Shown piece by piece: positions 6,960-14,022 of a stretch of DNA of 16,550 bases. The stretch comes from Megamonas sp. UBA1799. GTDB taxonomy: Bacteria; Bacillota; Negativicutes; Selenomonadales; Selenomonadaceae. How positions within the stretch are numbered: position 1 is the stretch's first letter; every line of letters begins with the position of its first letter. Under the pieces are notes generated by a model, which was not told where the DNA came from, ran no database searches, and saw only the letters and a program-made list of their open reading frames with translations. The translations under genes were made by a program, and so were the position numbers. The stretch lies in contig DCFR01000022.1 in the NCBI GenBank assembly GCA_002319815.1, positions 1 to 16,550 of the forward strand, written 5' to 3'.

Positions 6960-8996
6960 ATGCAATTGCACGTTTCATCCATACGGACAAAATTTTTGGT
7001 TGTTCTCATTCCCTTGTTTTTGATTTTATGTTCGGTTCTTTCCGGCATCAGTTATTATTTTGCGCAAAAGGCGCTTCATGAAGAGGCGCTGAATCTTGCT
7101 GCAGCCATTGGCGAAAAATATTCTGCTCAGATTTCAGAAACGATGACGATGAATGTAACGCGCATGGAGGAACTGGCAGCGCAGCCGGTCATGCGTCAGG
7201 GAGACGAAGCGGAAAAAATTAAAATTCTGGCAGATGTAAAGAAACGTACCGGCAATGATTTCAGTATGATTTGCTATGTCGATCTGCAAGGCATGGCCGT
7301 AAGCGAAACCGGTCATAAAATGGACCGGGCCGATCGTGAATATATTAAGAAAGTGCGGGAAACGAAAAAAACCTATATTTCGGCGCCGACGATTTCCCAT
7401 ACAACCAATCAGCCGATTTCGCTCATTACTGTGCCGATTCTGGAAAACGGACAGTTGACAGGGTTTATCTGCGGCACCATGGAACTGGCGAAAATATCTG
7501 AACTTACGTCTTCGGTGAACTTCTTTGCCAGCGGGGTTGGCTACATTGCCGATGAGACGGGCATGGTTATTGGTTTCAGTAAACAACCGGAATATGTGGG
7601 AAACTGGAATGTTAATGACACGAGTCTGGCCAAAGTGCCGGGGCATGAAAATGATGTGGTCGATGAAGCTTTGGTACAAGGGTTTCAAGAAGCCATACAG
7701 GGCAGAAAGCAAAATTTTGTCGCTTATCAAAAAAGTTCGGGGGATAAGATGCTTTCTGCTATAACGCCGATTGAACTGCCGGGGCGCAACTGGTATATCA
7801 ATATTGCTGCGCCGGATAAGGAAGTAAACGCCAAGGCGGCCGACCTCTTTACCATTATGCTGGCTTTTGCCGCAGCCGCGATTTTACTGACCATCGTGGT
7901 TATTTATCTTTTTACCAATAAAATAACCGCTTCCATTACAACAATACAAAAAGAGTGTGATGTTTTAAGCCAGGGCGATTTCAGACAAAAGCAGGTAAGC
8001 ATAGAAAGCCGGGATGAAATTGGTCATTTGGCGCAGCAATTCAATCAGATGCGAAAAATTCTGCGGGAATTGATCGGTGAAATTCAAACCGAAGCAGCGC
8101 AGGTTGCTGCGGCCAGCGAGCAGATGACCGCCAGCGCATCCCAGTCGGCTATGGCTTCAAATCATGTGGCTGGTTCTATGGTCAATATTGCGGAAGGCAT
8201 TGACCGTCAGTCGCGGGAAACGGACGGCGTTAAGGTTGCGACAGAGAGTATATCGACTTCTGCCGGGGAAATAGCAACGCAAATGGGGCTGGCCGGTTCC
8301 ATTGCCAAGGAAACGGACACCCAGGCAGAAAACGGGCGGAACGCCATTGCTAAAGCGGTTGAAGAAATGCACCAGATCAGCGCCGGATCAAAGGAAATCC
8401 AGTCTGCGGTGACCAAACTCGATCAGGGATCGGCTGAAATCAGTAAGATTGTAGAGCTGATCTCGGATATCGCCGGTCAGACCAATCTGCTGGCTTTGAA
8501 TGCCGCCATTGAAGCGGCCCGGGCGGGCGAGCAGGGAAGGGGTTTTTCCGTGGTTGCCGAAGAAGTCAGGAAACTGGCGGAGCAATCGGAAGAATCTTCT
8601 CGTCGGATTAGCGATCTGATCGGGAAAAATCTTGCCGATATGAAGCTGGCGGTAACGGCGAGCATGGCAGAGTCGGAACGCGTATCCAATGGCTTGCATG
8701 CGATTACGGCCGCGGATGATACATTTAAATCCATTGTTCAGGCGATCGGAAACCTTACCGAAAAAATCGAACAGATTTCCGAGGCTGTACAAAAAATGGA
8801 AAATGATACCAAAAAAGCGGCGGATGCTTTGGTACAGATGGATGCGATCAGTACGAAAAATTCGTCGGAGACGCAGAATATATCCGCCGCCGCCGAAGAA
8901 CAATCGGCTTCGACAGAGGAAATATCCGCTGCCAGTCATAGTCTCGCTGAACTGGCTGCTAAATTGCAGCAGGCAATTCGTCGGTTTAAAATATGA
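6960..8996 (+). CDS. Methyl-accepting chemotaxis protein with Cache sensor domain
   Basis: This is a transmembrane chemoreceptor that would signal through CheW and CheA. The product is 678 residues from the ATG at 6960, which has AAAGGAG eight bases upstream; the frame opens earlier at a TTG (6933), but that would put the ribosome binding site inside the gene. Order of domains: first membrane helix (about residues 11-34); extracytoplasmic Cache-type ligand domain (about 40-285) with MICYVDLQGMAVSETG and YISAPTISHTTNQPI; second helix (about 297-319, FTIMLAFAAAAILLTIVVIY); HAMP (about 320-372); and a long cytoplasmic signalling coiled coil. The conserved hairpin tip ISDIAGQTNLLALNAAIEAA and RGFSVVAEEVRKLAEQS lie near residues 499-545. 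No C-terminal CheR-binding pentapeptide is seen. The ligand is unknown. It has its own promoter and terminator. Confidence 0.95.
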   Translation: MQLHVSSIRTKFLVVLIPLFLILCSVLSGISYYFAQKALHEEALNLAAAIGEKYSAQISETMTMNVTRMEELAAQPVMRQGDEAEKIKILADVKKRTGNDFSMICYVDLQGMAVSETGHKMDRADREYIKKVRETKKTYISAPTISHTTNQPISLITVPILENGQLTGFICGTMELAKISELTSSVNFFASGVGYIADETGMVIGFSKQPEYVGNWNVNDTSLAKVPGHENDVVDEALVQGFQEAIQGRKQNFVAYQKSSGDKMLSAITPIELPGRNWYINIAAPDKEVNAKAADLFTIMLAFAAAAILLTIVVIYLFTNKITASITTIQKECDVLSQGDFRQKQVSIESRDEIGHLAQQFNQMRKILRELIGEIQTEAAQVAAASEQMTASASQSAMASNHVAGSMVNIAEGIDRQSRETDGVKVATESISTSAGEIATQMGLAGSIAKETDTQAENGRNAIAKAVEEMHQISAGSKEIQSAVTKLDQGSAEISKIVELISDIAGQTNLLALNAAIEAARAGEQGRGFSVVAEEVRKLAEQSEESSRRISDLIGKNLADMKLAVTASMAESERVSNGLHAITAADDTFKSIVQAIGNLTEKIEQISEAVQKMENDTKKAADALVQMDAISTKNSSETQNISAAAEEQSASTEEISAASHSLAELAAKLQQAIRRFKI

Positions 8997-9011
8997 TATA
9001 AAATGTTTTAT

Positions 9012-9046
9012 AAAGGACAGCCCGAGAAAAACGGCTGTCCTTTTCT
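9012..9046 (+). terminator. Rho-independent terminator after the chemotaxis receptor
   Basis: AAAGGACAGCC (9012-9022) pairs with GGCTGTCCTTT (9033-9043) over a 10-base loop, followed by TTTTCTC. It lies 15 bases after the receptor stop codon. Only a short T tract is present. Confidence 0.85.
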
Positions 9047-9194
9047 CAATACAAGAAATGGAAAAAATTAGTAGATTATCATACTTTATGAGAACGTTAC
9101 TCGGCAGACAGCGATTTTTTCGTTGCGGTTTGATTCGCCGGCAGCGTGTTGCTGCCAATAAAAATTCTGGATTCTTGCGCAAAGGAGCGGAAAG

Positions 9195-10061
9195 ATGATG
9201 AAAAGCCATAATGCGTTTTCTATGTATCAGCAAGATGAACTCAATAGCGCGGTGCTGTATGGAAAAATTGCCAAAGATGTAAAAAATGAAAAAGAGCGTG
9301 AAACCTTGCTGCTCATTGCTAAAGACGAGCAAAAACATGCGTTGGTTTTTGAAAGATATACCGGCCGGAAATTGACGCCGAATTATTTTCGTATCCGCTT
9401 GTTTTTGCTTATACGTTTCTTACTGGGATATACGTTTTTAATCAAGTTTCTGGAGTATAGAGAAAACCGAGGGATTCAGTCTTATCAAGCGGATTTTGAT
9501 CAGATTCCGGAAGTGCGGCAAATTCTGGCGGATGAAGAAAAGCATGAAAAAATCCTGATGGATCTGCTGGATGAAGACCGTCTGCATTATATGGGAGATA
9601 TTATCCTGGGAATGAACGACGCTTTGGTCGAACTGACTGGCTCGTTGGCCGGCTACACACTGGCTATGCAAAACGCCAAAATCATTGCCATGGCGGGTTT
9701 AATCACAGGTGTATCTGCCACGCTTTCCATGGCTGGCTCCGGCTATTTGGCGGCGCGGGAAGATGCCGGTAAAAATGCGGTCAAGTCGACCGTGATCATT
9801 GGCTTATCTTATTTTATCACTGTAGTTTTGCTTATACTGCCCTATCTCATTGTCCCGGCAAACGCCTATTTGTGGGCGCTTTTGGCAACCATTCTGATTG
9901 CCCTGCTGATTATTGCCGGTTTTAATTTTTACATTTCGGTGGCCAAAGACCGTCCCTTTGGAAAAGGTTTTTGGAGTATGGCTGGCATCAGTATCGGCGT
10001 AGCGGTCATTTCTTTTGCGGTGGGATACATCGTCAAAGACGTTTTAGGAATTAGTTTGTAA
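9195..10061 (+). CDS. Rubrerythrin-VIT fusion, MbfA/CCC1-like iron or manganese protein
   Basis: This 288-residue protein fuses a ferritin-like (rubrerythrin-type) domain to a VIT1/CCC1-type membrane domain. The N-terminal domain (about residues 1-125) has di-iron ligands E15, E45 and H48 (DEQKH), a likely bridging E87 or E90, and E114 and H117 (DEEKH). The membrane domain (about 128-288) begins with the family signature GDIILGMNDALVELTGSLAG, then ITGVSATLSMAGSGYLAARED, with about five helices. Known relatives export or sequester Fe2+ or Mn2+ and protect against metal and peroxide stress, so a role in iron homeostasis is inferred. AAAGGAG (9181-9187) sits seven bases before the ATG at 9195; a second ATG follows at 9198. 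The gene appears monocistronic. No clear Fur box was found upstream. Confidence 0.9.
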   Translation: MMKSHNAFSMYQQDELNSAVLYGKIAKDVKNEKERETLLLIAKDEQKHALVFERYTGRKLTPNYFRIRLFLLIRFLLGYTFLIKFLEYRENRGIQSYQADFDQIPEVRQILADEEKHEKILMDLLDEDRLHYMGDIILGMNDALVELTGSLAGYTLAMQNAKIIAMAGLITGVSATLSMAGSGYLAAREDAGKNAVKSTVIIGLSYFITVVLLILPYLIVPANAYLWALLATILIALLIIAGFNFYISVAKDRPFGKGFWSMAGISIGVAVISFAVGYIVKDVLGISL

Positions 10062-10090
10062 GTATCTGTGTTGTTTTTGCTTAAAACGCT

Positions 10091-10133
10091 ATTTTATTAA
10101 TTGCTTCCAAAATTGACTAAAAATTAATAAAAT
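10091..10133. repeat. Perfect 12-bp AT-only inverted repeat
   Basis: ATTTTATTAATT (10091-10102) and AATTAATAAAAT (10122-10133) are perfect inverted copies 19 bases apart, between the rubrerythrin-VIT gene and the korA promoter. It could be a weak terminator, since TTATTTG follows, or an operator or curved element just upstream of the korA -35 box. Confidence 0.5.
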
Positions 10134-10147
10134 TTATTTGACGCCGC

Positions 10148-10176
10148 TTGAATTTTGCCGGTTCTCGCATTATAAT
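10148..10176 (+). promoter_or_regulatory. Sigma-A-type promoter of korAB
   Basis: TTGAAT (10148-10153) and a perfect TATAAT (10171-10176) are separated by 17 bases. This gives a leader of about 120 bases before korA. The leader contains TGCAGGTA twice (10187-10194 and 10261-10268) and a 7-bp hairpin, TACATTT (10267-10273) with AAATGTA (10284-10290), just before the ribosome binding site. Confidence 0.65.
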
Positions 10177-10305
10177 TATGGACAAATGCAGGTAGATCTA
10201 TAAGAGATAAAAGTTCTTTTTCAAAAATAAGTGTTACGTTGGGAACAGAATTTTTATCCGTGCAGGTACATTTTCGTTCAAGGAAATGTAGAAAAGGAGG
10301 ATCTA

Positions 10306-11976
10306 ATGTATAATTTATTAATTGGCGGCGCTGCCGGTCAGGGAATTGATACAACGGCGGCAATTCTGGAAAAACTTTTGAAATGTTCCGGGTATAATGT
10401 GTTTACTGCCAGGGATTTTATGTCCCGGGTGCGAGGCGGACACAATTTCTCTTTGCTCCGTTTCAGCGTTTCACCGGTACATTCACACAGCAACCAATTG
10501 GATGGCATTGTGGCGCTTGACGAGGAGACTATTCGTCTGCATAAGGACCAATTGAAAGAGCACGGTTTTATTCTTTGTGATAGTAAATTGAGCGCAGCTG
10601 ATTCCCGCTTGATCCAGCTTCCCATGGCAGCAATGGCAAAAACGCTTGGCAATCCGCGAGTCGCCGGCAGTATTGCGGTGGGGGCGGTTCTGAAGCTTTT
10701 TGGCGAATCACTGGAGCATGTAGGAACGGTTCTGCATACATTTGTAAAGCAACCATTTTTTGATATCAATGTTCAGGCGGTACAGGATGGCTATCAGTCG
10801 ATGGAAACGCGTTTTTCCCATTTGCCGGGGTCATATAGCGCGCAGATGCTTATCTCCGGCAGCAAAGCGGTTGCTCTGGGGGCTATGGCCGCCGGTCTCC
10901 GGTTTTATTCTGCCTATCCCATGTCTCCGTCTACGGCGATTATGGAGGCGCTGGCGGTACATGCCGATGAAGCGGGGATTGTCGTCGAACAGGCAGAAGA
11001 CGAAATTGCTGCCGTCAATATGGCCATTGGCGCTTCGTATGCAGGCGCCCGTGCCATGACGGGCACTTCCGGCGGCGGTTTTTCGTTGATGGTAGAAGCG
11101 CTTGGCCTTTCCGGCATGGCGGAAATTCCTTTGGTTGTCATTGATGTTCAGCGACCAGGACCAGTGACCGGATTGCCGACAAGAACGGAACAGAGCGATT
11201 TGAAATTTGTTATTTCTGCGTCGCAGGGCGAGTTTCCGCGCATGGTGATTGCCCTGCGGAATCCTTCCGATGCGTTCTATCAGACCATGCGGGCGTTTAA
11301 TCTGGCGGAAAGGTATCAAATTCCGGTGATTCTTTTAAGCGATCAGTATCTGGGCGATGCCACCGCTACTGTTGCGCCGTTCGATCCGCAGAAAATTCCC
11401 ATGGCCGAGTCCGGTTCAGTCGATGCGGGAAGCGGCGAATATCTTCGCTACCGTTATACGGCAAACGGCATATCGCCGCGTCTGATTCCGGGGAAATCCG
11501 AGCATCTGGTCGCCATTGACAGCGATGAGCATGACGAAAGCGGCCAGATCACAGAATCAGCCACCGTACGGACTCAGATGATGGACAAGCGTATGAAAAA
11601 GCTGGAAGGTTTGCAACGCGAACTACAGGAACCGGAATTTATGGGCACTGATGATTTTAAGATACTTTTGCTCGGCTGGGGTTCTATCTGGGGGCCGATG
11701 GAAGAAGCAATTCAGCTGCTCAACGAAAATCAGCCCGGCCGCTATGCCGCGCTGATATTCGGTGATATTTATCCTCTGCCGCAGCAGCGGCTGAAAGAGA
11801 AAGCGGCTAAAGCCCGCTGCATCATTGATGTTGAACAAAACGCGACCGGGCAGTTGGCAGACCTCATTCGTGAAACGACCGGTATTGTCTGTGATCATCG
11901 CATGCTGAAATACGACGGCCGTCAAATTTCCGGCGAAGAGATTGCCGAACGCATTCGGAAGGAGGAACTAAAATGA
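10306..11976 (+). CDS. korA: 2-oxoacid:ferredoxin oxidoreductase, fused gamma-alpha subunit (KorA type)
   Basis: This is the large subunit of a ferredoxin-dependent 2-oxoacid oxidoreductase, probably acting on 2-oxoglutarate and interconverting 2-oxoacid plus CoA with acyl-CoA, CO2 and reduced ferredoxin. The 556-residue product fuses a gamma domain (about residues 1-185; LIGGAAGQGIDTTAAIL, RVRGGHNFSLLR) to an alpha domain (about 190-556; FYSAYPMSPSTAIMEALA, EQAEDEIAAVNMAIGASYAG, RPGPVTGLPTRTEQSDL). The usual YPITPS motif reads YPMSPS. I chose the ATG at 10306 because AAAGGAGG ends five bases upstream; the frame extends to 10231 without a better start. It overlaps korB by four bases (ATGA). 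No ferredoxin-like delta subunit is encoded nearby. Substrate assignment rests on family resemblance. Confidence 0.9.
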   Translation: MYNLLIGGAAGQGIDTTAAILEKLLKCSGYNVFTARDFMSRVRGGHNFSLLRFSVSPVHSHSNQLDGIVALDEETIRLHKDQLKEHGFILCDSKLSAADSRLIQLPMAAMAKTLGNPRVAGSIAVGAVLKLFGESLEHVGTVLHTFVKQPFFDINVQAVQDGYQSMETRFSHLPGSYSAQMLISGSKAVALGAMAAGLRFYSAYPMSPSTAIMEALAVHADEAGIVVEQAEDEIAAVNMAIGASYAGARAMTGTSGGGFSLMVEALGLSGMAEIPLVVIDVQRPGPVTGLPTRTEQSDLKFVISASQGEFPRMVIALRNPSDAFYQTMRAFNLAERYQIPVILLSDQYLGDATATVAPFDPQKIPMAESGSVDAGSGEYLRYRYTANGISPRLIPGKSEHLVAIDSDEHDESGQITESATVRTQMMDKRMKKLEGLQRELQEPEFMGTDDFKILLLGWGSIWGPMEEAIQLLNENQPGRYAALIFGDIYPLPQQRLKEKAAKARCIIDVEQNATGQLADLIRETTGIVCDHRMLKYDGRQISGEEIAERIRKEELK

Positions 11977-12824
11977 ATACGGAAACTTTTCAAACGCATG
12001 AAACAGCCTGGTGCCCGGGATGCGGCAACTTTGCCATTTTAAAGTGTCTGCAGTCCGTATTGCAGCAGCTGGGCAAAGATCCTTCCGAGGTGTTGATTGC
12101 TGCCGGCATTGGTCAGGCAGCGAAAACTCCCCAATATATCAGCGCCAATGCTTTTTGCGGGCTGCATGGCAGAGCGTTACCCGCCGCCGTGGCAGCGAAG
12201 ATTGCGAATGAGCGATTGACGGTGATCGTCGATACAGGCGACGGCGATTCCTATGGAGAAGGCGGCAACCATTTCATTCATAATATTCGCCGCAATGTTG
12301 ATATCACGCATTTTGTTCACGATAACCAGATTTACGGTTTGACCAAAGGCCAGGCATCGCCGACTTCCATGCTGGGCTTAGTTACCGGCGTTCAGACGGA
12401 TGGGAATTTTAATGAGCCGCTCAATCCGGTCTTGCTTGCTATTGCCTGCGGCGCAGGCTTTGTGGCGCGAGGATTTACCGGGCATCAAGAGCATTTGAAA
12501 GCTCTGATGAAGCAGGCCATTGAATACAAAGGCTATGCACTGGTAGACATCCTGCAGCCCTGCGTGACTTTTAATAAAACCAATACGTTCGCCTGGTACA
12601 ATCAGCGGGTTTACGAACTCGATGCATCTTATGATCCTACTGATAAAATAGCTGCTATGCAGAAGGTTATGGAATTTGGCGACCGCATTCCGATCGGCCT
12701 TTTATATCGAGAGGAAAAGGCGACTTATCATCAGAAGAATGCGGTTCTGAAGCAGGGAATTCCTCTGCTCGACAGAAAAACAGATTTTAAGTATATCAAC
12801 CAAGTGATTGAATCGTATATTTAA
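11973..12824 (+). CDS. korB: 2-oxoacid:ferredoxin oxidoreductase beta subunit (KorB type)
   Basis: This is the thiamine-diphosphate-binding beta subunit that partners the upstream alpha subunit. The 283-residue product carries WCPGCGNFAIL near the N-terminus (C14 and C17, two of the likely 4Fe-4S ligands), a CGLHGRALP block, and the thiamine-diphosphate and Mg2+ motif GDGDSYGEGGNHFIHNIRRN followed by NQIYGLTKGQASPTS. A late cysteine in QPCVTFNKTNTF is the usual fourth cluster ligand. The start codon overlaps the korA stop (ATGA) and lies behind GGAGGA, so the two are translationally coupled. The length is normal for two-subunit KorAB enzymes. Confidence 0.93.
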   Translation: MNTETFQTHETAWCPGCGNFAILKCLQSVLQQLGKDPSEVLIAAGIGQAAKTPQYISANAFCGLHGRALPAAVAAKIANERLTVIVDTGDGDSYGEGGNHFIHNIRRNVDITHFVHDNQIYGLTKGQASPTSMLGLVTGVQTDGNFNEPLNPVLLAIACGAGFVARGFTGHQEHLKALMKQAIEYKGYALVDILQPCVTFNKTNTFAWYNQRVYELDASYDPTDKIAAMQKVMEFGDRIPIGLLYREEKATYHQKNAVLKQGIPLLDRKTDFKYINQVIESYI

Positions 12825-12913
12825 GGGTGATCCGTCGTGCCGGCTGCAAGATCAAAGGGAGAATGCCGGATCAATTTTTGTTGCTGCATTGGAAGAAAGG
12901 ATGGTCATGGTTC

Positions 12914-13114
12914 ATGCCTTATGTAAATATAAAAATCACGAAAGAAGGCGCTACGCCGGAACAAAAAGCACAGCTGATCAAGGGAGCAACACAGCTGCTG
13001 GTAGATGTTCTCGGTAAAAATCCCAAGACGACTGTTGTGGTCATTGATGAAGTAGACACGGATAATTGGGGCATCGGCGGCGAAACGGTCACTACGCTAC
13101 GTAAAAGTAAATAA
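12914..13114 (+). CDS. 4-oxalocrotonate tautomerase-like small protein
   Basis: This 66-residue protein belongs to the tautomerase superfamily, small enzymes that use an N-terminal proline exposed after Met removal. The start at 12914 gives Met-Pro (MPYVNIKITKEG), which is required by the fold; a GTG at 12827 would bury the proline. The pattern TPEQKAQLIKGATQLL and the late DNWGIGGE fit the family. Compared with classical 4-oxalocrotonate tautomerase, Arg11 and Arg39 are replaced (Ala and Val by my alignment), and Phe50 is Trp, so the substrate is probably not 2-hydroxymuconate. AAAGG lies 13 bases upstream, a long spacing. It follows korB in the same direction after 89 bases and may be co-transcribed. 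Confidence 0.82.
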   Translation: MPYVNIKITKEGATPEQKAQLIKGATQLLVDVLGKNPKTTVVVIDEVDTDNWGIGGETVTTLRKSK

Positions 13115-13142
13115 ATACACAGTCCGATTTTTGGTAACGTAC

Positions 13143-13178
13143 AAAAGAAGGCCATGCAGCGCTTGCTGCATGGCCTTC
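13143..13178 (-). terminator. Hairpin terminator, oriented best for the - strand
   Basis: GAAGGCCATGCAGC (13147-13160) pairs perfectly with GCTGCATGGCCTTC (13165-13178) over a GCTT loop. On the - strand it is followed by TTTTGT, whereas on the + strand no T-run follows. It could end transcription of the TIR gene and also act from the tautomerase side. Confidence 0.6.
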
Positions 13179-13304
13179 AACTATCAATATATACAATTAT
13201 CATGGTCGGAGTGAAATTATAGAACTTGGAAAAGTTTAGTAACACCAATGGTTTACAGGCATTCTGCAAGTAGTATTTACGCCAAAAATAGGATTTGATA
13301 CTTT

Positions 13305-13338
13305 ACACCGCCTTATTAAGACTATAGGCGGTGTTTTT
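13305..13338 (+). terminator. Orphan + strand terminator
   Basis: ACACCGCCT (13305-13313) pairs with AGGCGGTGT (13326-13334), followed by a five-T run (13334-13338). No intact + strand gene lies immediately upstream; the nearest is the tautomerase ending at 13114, with another hairpin between. It may be the tail of a lost gene or element. Confidence 0.65.
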
Positions 13339-13455
13339 GTATAGAAGTCACTTTGGGCCAAGTTGACCCGAAGTGAAAAATGATGGCAGAGAAAGCGAGA
13401 AATATGTCCGCAAAAAGGAGACTTTCGACTTATCATTTACCAAATCCATGGTTTC

Positions 13456-13899
13456 CTATTTCAACAAAGAAAAGCGTTCACAGATAAAGCTGGCAAGTCG
13501 GGGAGGTGAAAATTGGGTGCCATCTATATATCCATCTGTATGGAATACGCCCTCGACTTTTCCTGCATCAAGCCTAATGTACATTATTTTCGCTATCTCT
13601 TTGTCCATGATCATTTCTTGTATGGCCTTAAATTCCAAACCGCACCACTTTTTTTCTTGATATCTTTCGCCTAAAAACACTACAACCAATTTGGAACGAT
13701 TTCGATAGATGTCTTGCAATAGTATATTTAATGATGGTCTGGCAAGCTGACTAAGATAAGTATTATCGTAAAAAACATGATTTGTTCCGAGTCTTTTTTC
13801 GACTTCCCTCACGACTGGTTCAACTGTGCTCCGATATTCCCCTGCAAATGTAACTGCCACATCAAAAAAGTGTTTTGTAATGTCAATAGGGTCACTCAT
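13456..13899 (-). CDS. Stand-alone TIR-domain protein
   Basis: The 147-residue product is almost entirely one TIR domain. It opens with the family strand HFFDVAVTFAGEYRSTVEPV, has VFYDNTYLS (second strand), KLVVVFLGERYQEKKW, and then WCGLEFKAI, where W85, C86 and E89 correspond to the W-C-x-x-E region that carries the catalytic glutamate of NAD+-cleaving TIR domains. It ends with the usual DGYID block and a final helix, so it looks complete. Bacterial TIR proteins commonly act as NADase or cyclic-ADP-ribose-making modules in anti-phage systems (Thoeris ThsB, CBASS and SPARTA effectors). That role is inferred here. The ATG is 17 bases inside the left end of an insertion sequence. Only a weak ribosome binding site (TAGG) precedes it. 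The AT-rich composition differs from the genes to its left. Confidence 0.85.
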   Translation of the reverse strand: MSDPIDITKHFFDVAVTFAGEYRSTVEPVVREVEKRLGTNHVFYDNTYLSQLARPSLNILLQDIYRNRSKLVVVFLGERYQEKKWCGLEFKAIQEMIMDKEIAKIMYIRLDAGKVEGVFHTDGYIDGTQFSPPRLASFICERFSLLK

Positions 13900-13914
13900 A
13901 GTTGTAGGCCTAAA

Positions 13915-13943
13915 ACTGTAGGTTTACAATAGATATGTTACAA
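13915..13943 (-). promoter_or_regulatory. Possible hybrid promoter at the insertion-sequence end, reading into the TIR gene
   Basis: On the - strand TTGTAA (13938-13943) and TACAGT (13915-13920) are separated by exactly 17 bases. The -10-like hexamer straddles the insertion-sequence boundary: TACA from the element and GT from the flank. Each hexamer matches four of six consensus positions. Confidence 0.35.
13917..13942 (+). repeat. Left terminal inverted repeat of the IS481-type element
   Basis: It begins TGTAGGTTT and ends ATATGTTACA. By direct comparison it matches the inverted right end at 20-21 of 26 positions, with the differences confined to a seven-base middle block. Confidence 0.85.
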
Positions 13944-14022
13944 AAATAAAAAAGAGAAAGCTTTCTTTTGTGTTATGCTTAATTTACCACAACCAAACAT
14001 CACAAAGAAGGGAAACTTCCTC

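Larger units (their letters stand above)
13115..13455. other. 341-base gap with three hairpins and no convincing gene
   Basis: No gene is supported here. The stretch holds a 14-bp perfect hairpin (13147-13178), a + strand terminator (13305-13338), and a 9-bp hairpin (13349-13375: CACTTTGGG with CCCGAAGTG). The last resembles the ends of some insertion sequences, but I could not match it. The gap marks the change from + strand metabolic genes to the - strand island. Confidence 0.6.

Noticed and set aside
8689..9198. A 169-codon + strand frame across the end of the chemotaxis receptor
   Set aside because: It is an out-of-frame shadow of the receptor that passes through its terminator, and its Arg/Pro-rich product is not credible.
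8388..9338. A 316-codon open frame on the - strand opposite the chemotaxis receptor and the rubrerythrin-VIT gene
   Set aside because: It is antisense to the conserved signalling domain, crosses a terminator, and its Phe/Arg-rich product resembles no family.
13140..13380. CRISPR-like or tandem repeat array among the clustered hairpins
   Set aside because: The three hairpins have unrelated sequences and irregular spacing, with no repeated unit.
13373..13660. A 95-codon + strand frame opposite the TIR gene
   Set aside because: It is antisense to the TIR domain, whose motifs are unambiguous, and shows no family resemblance.
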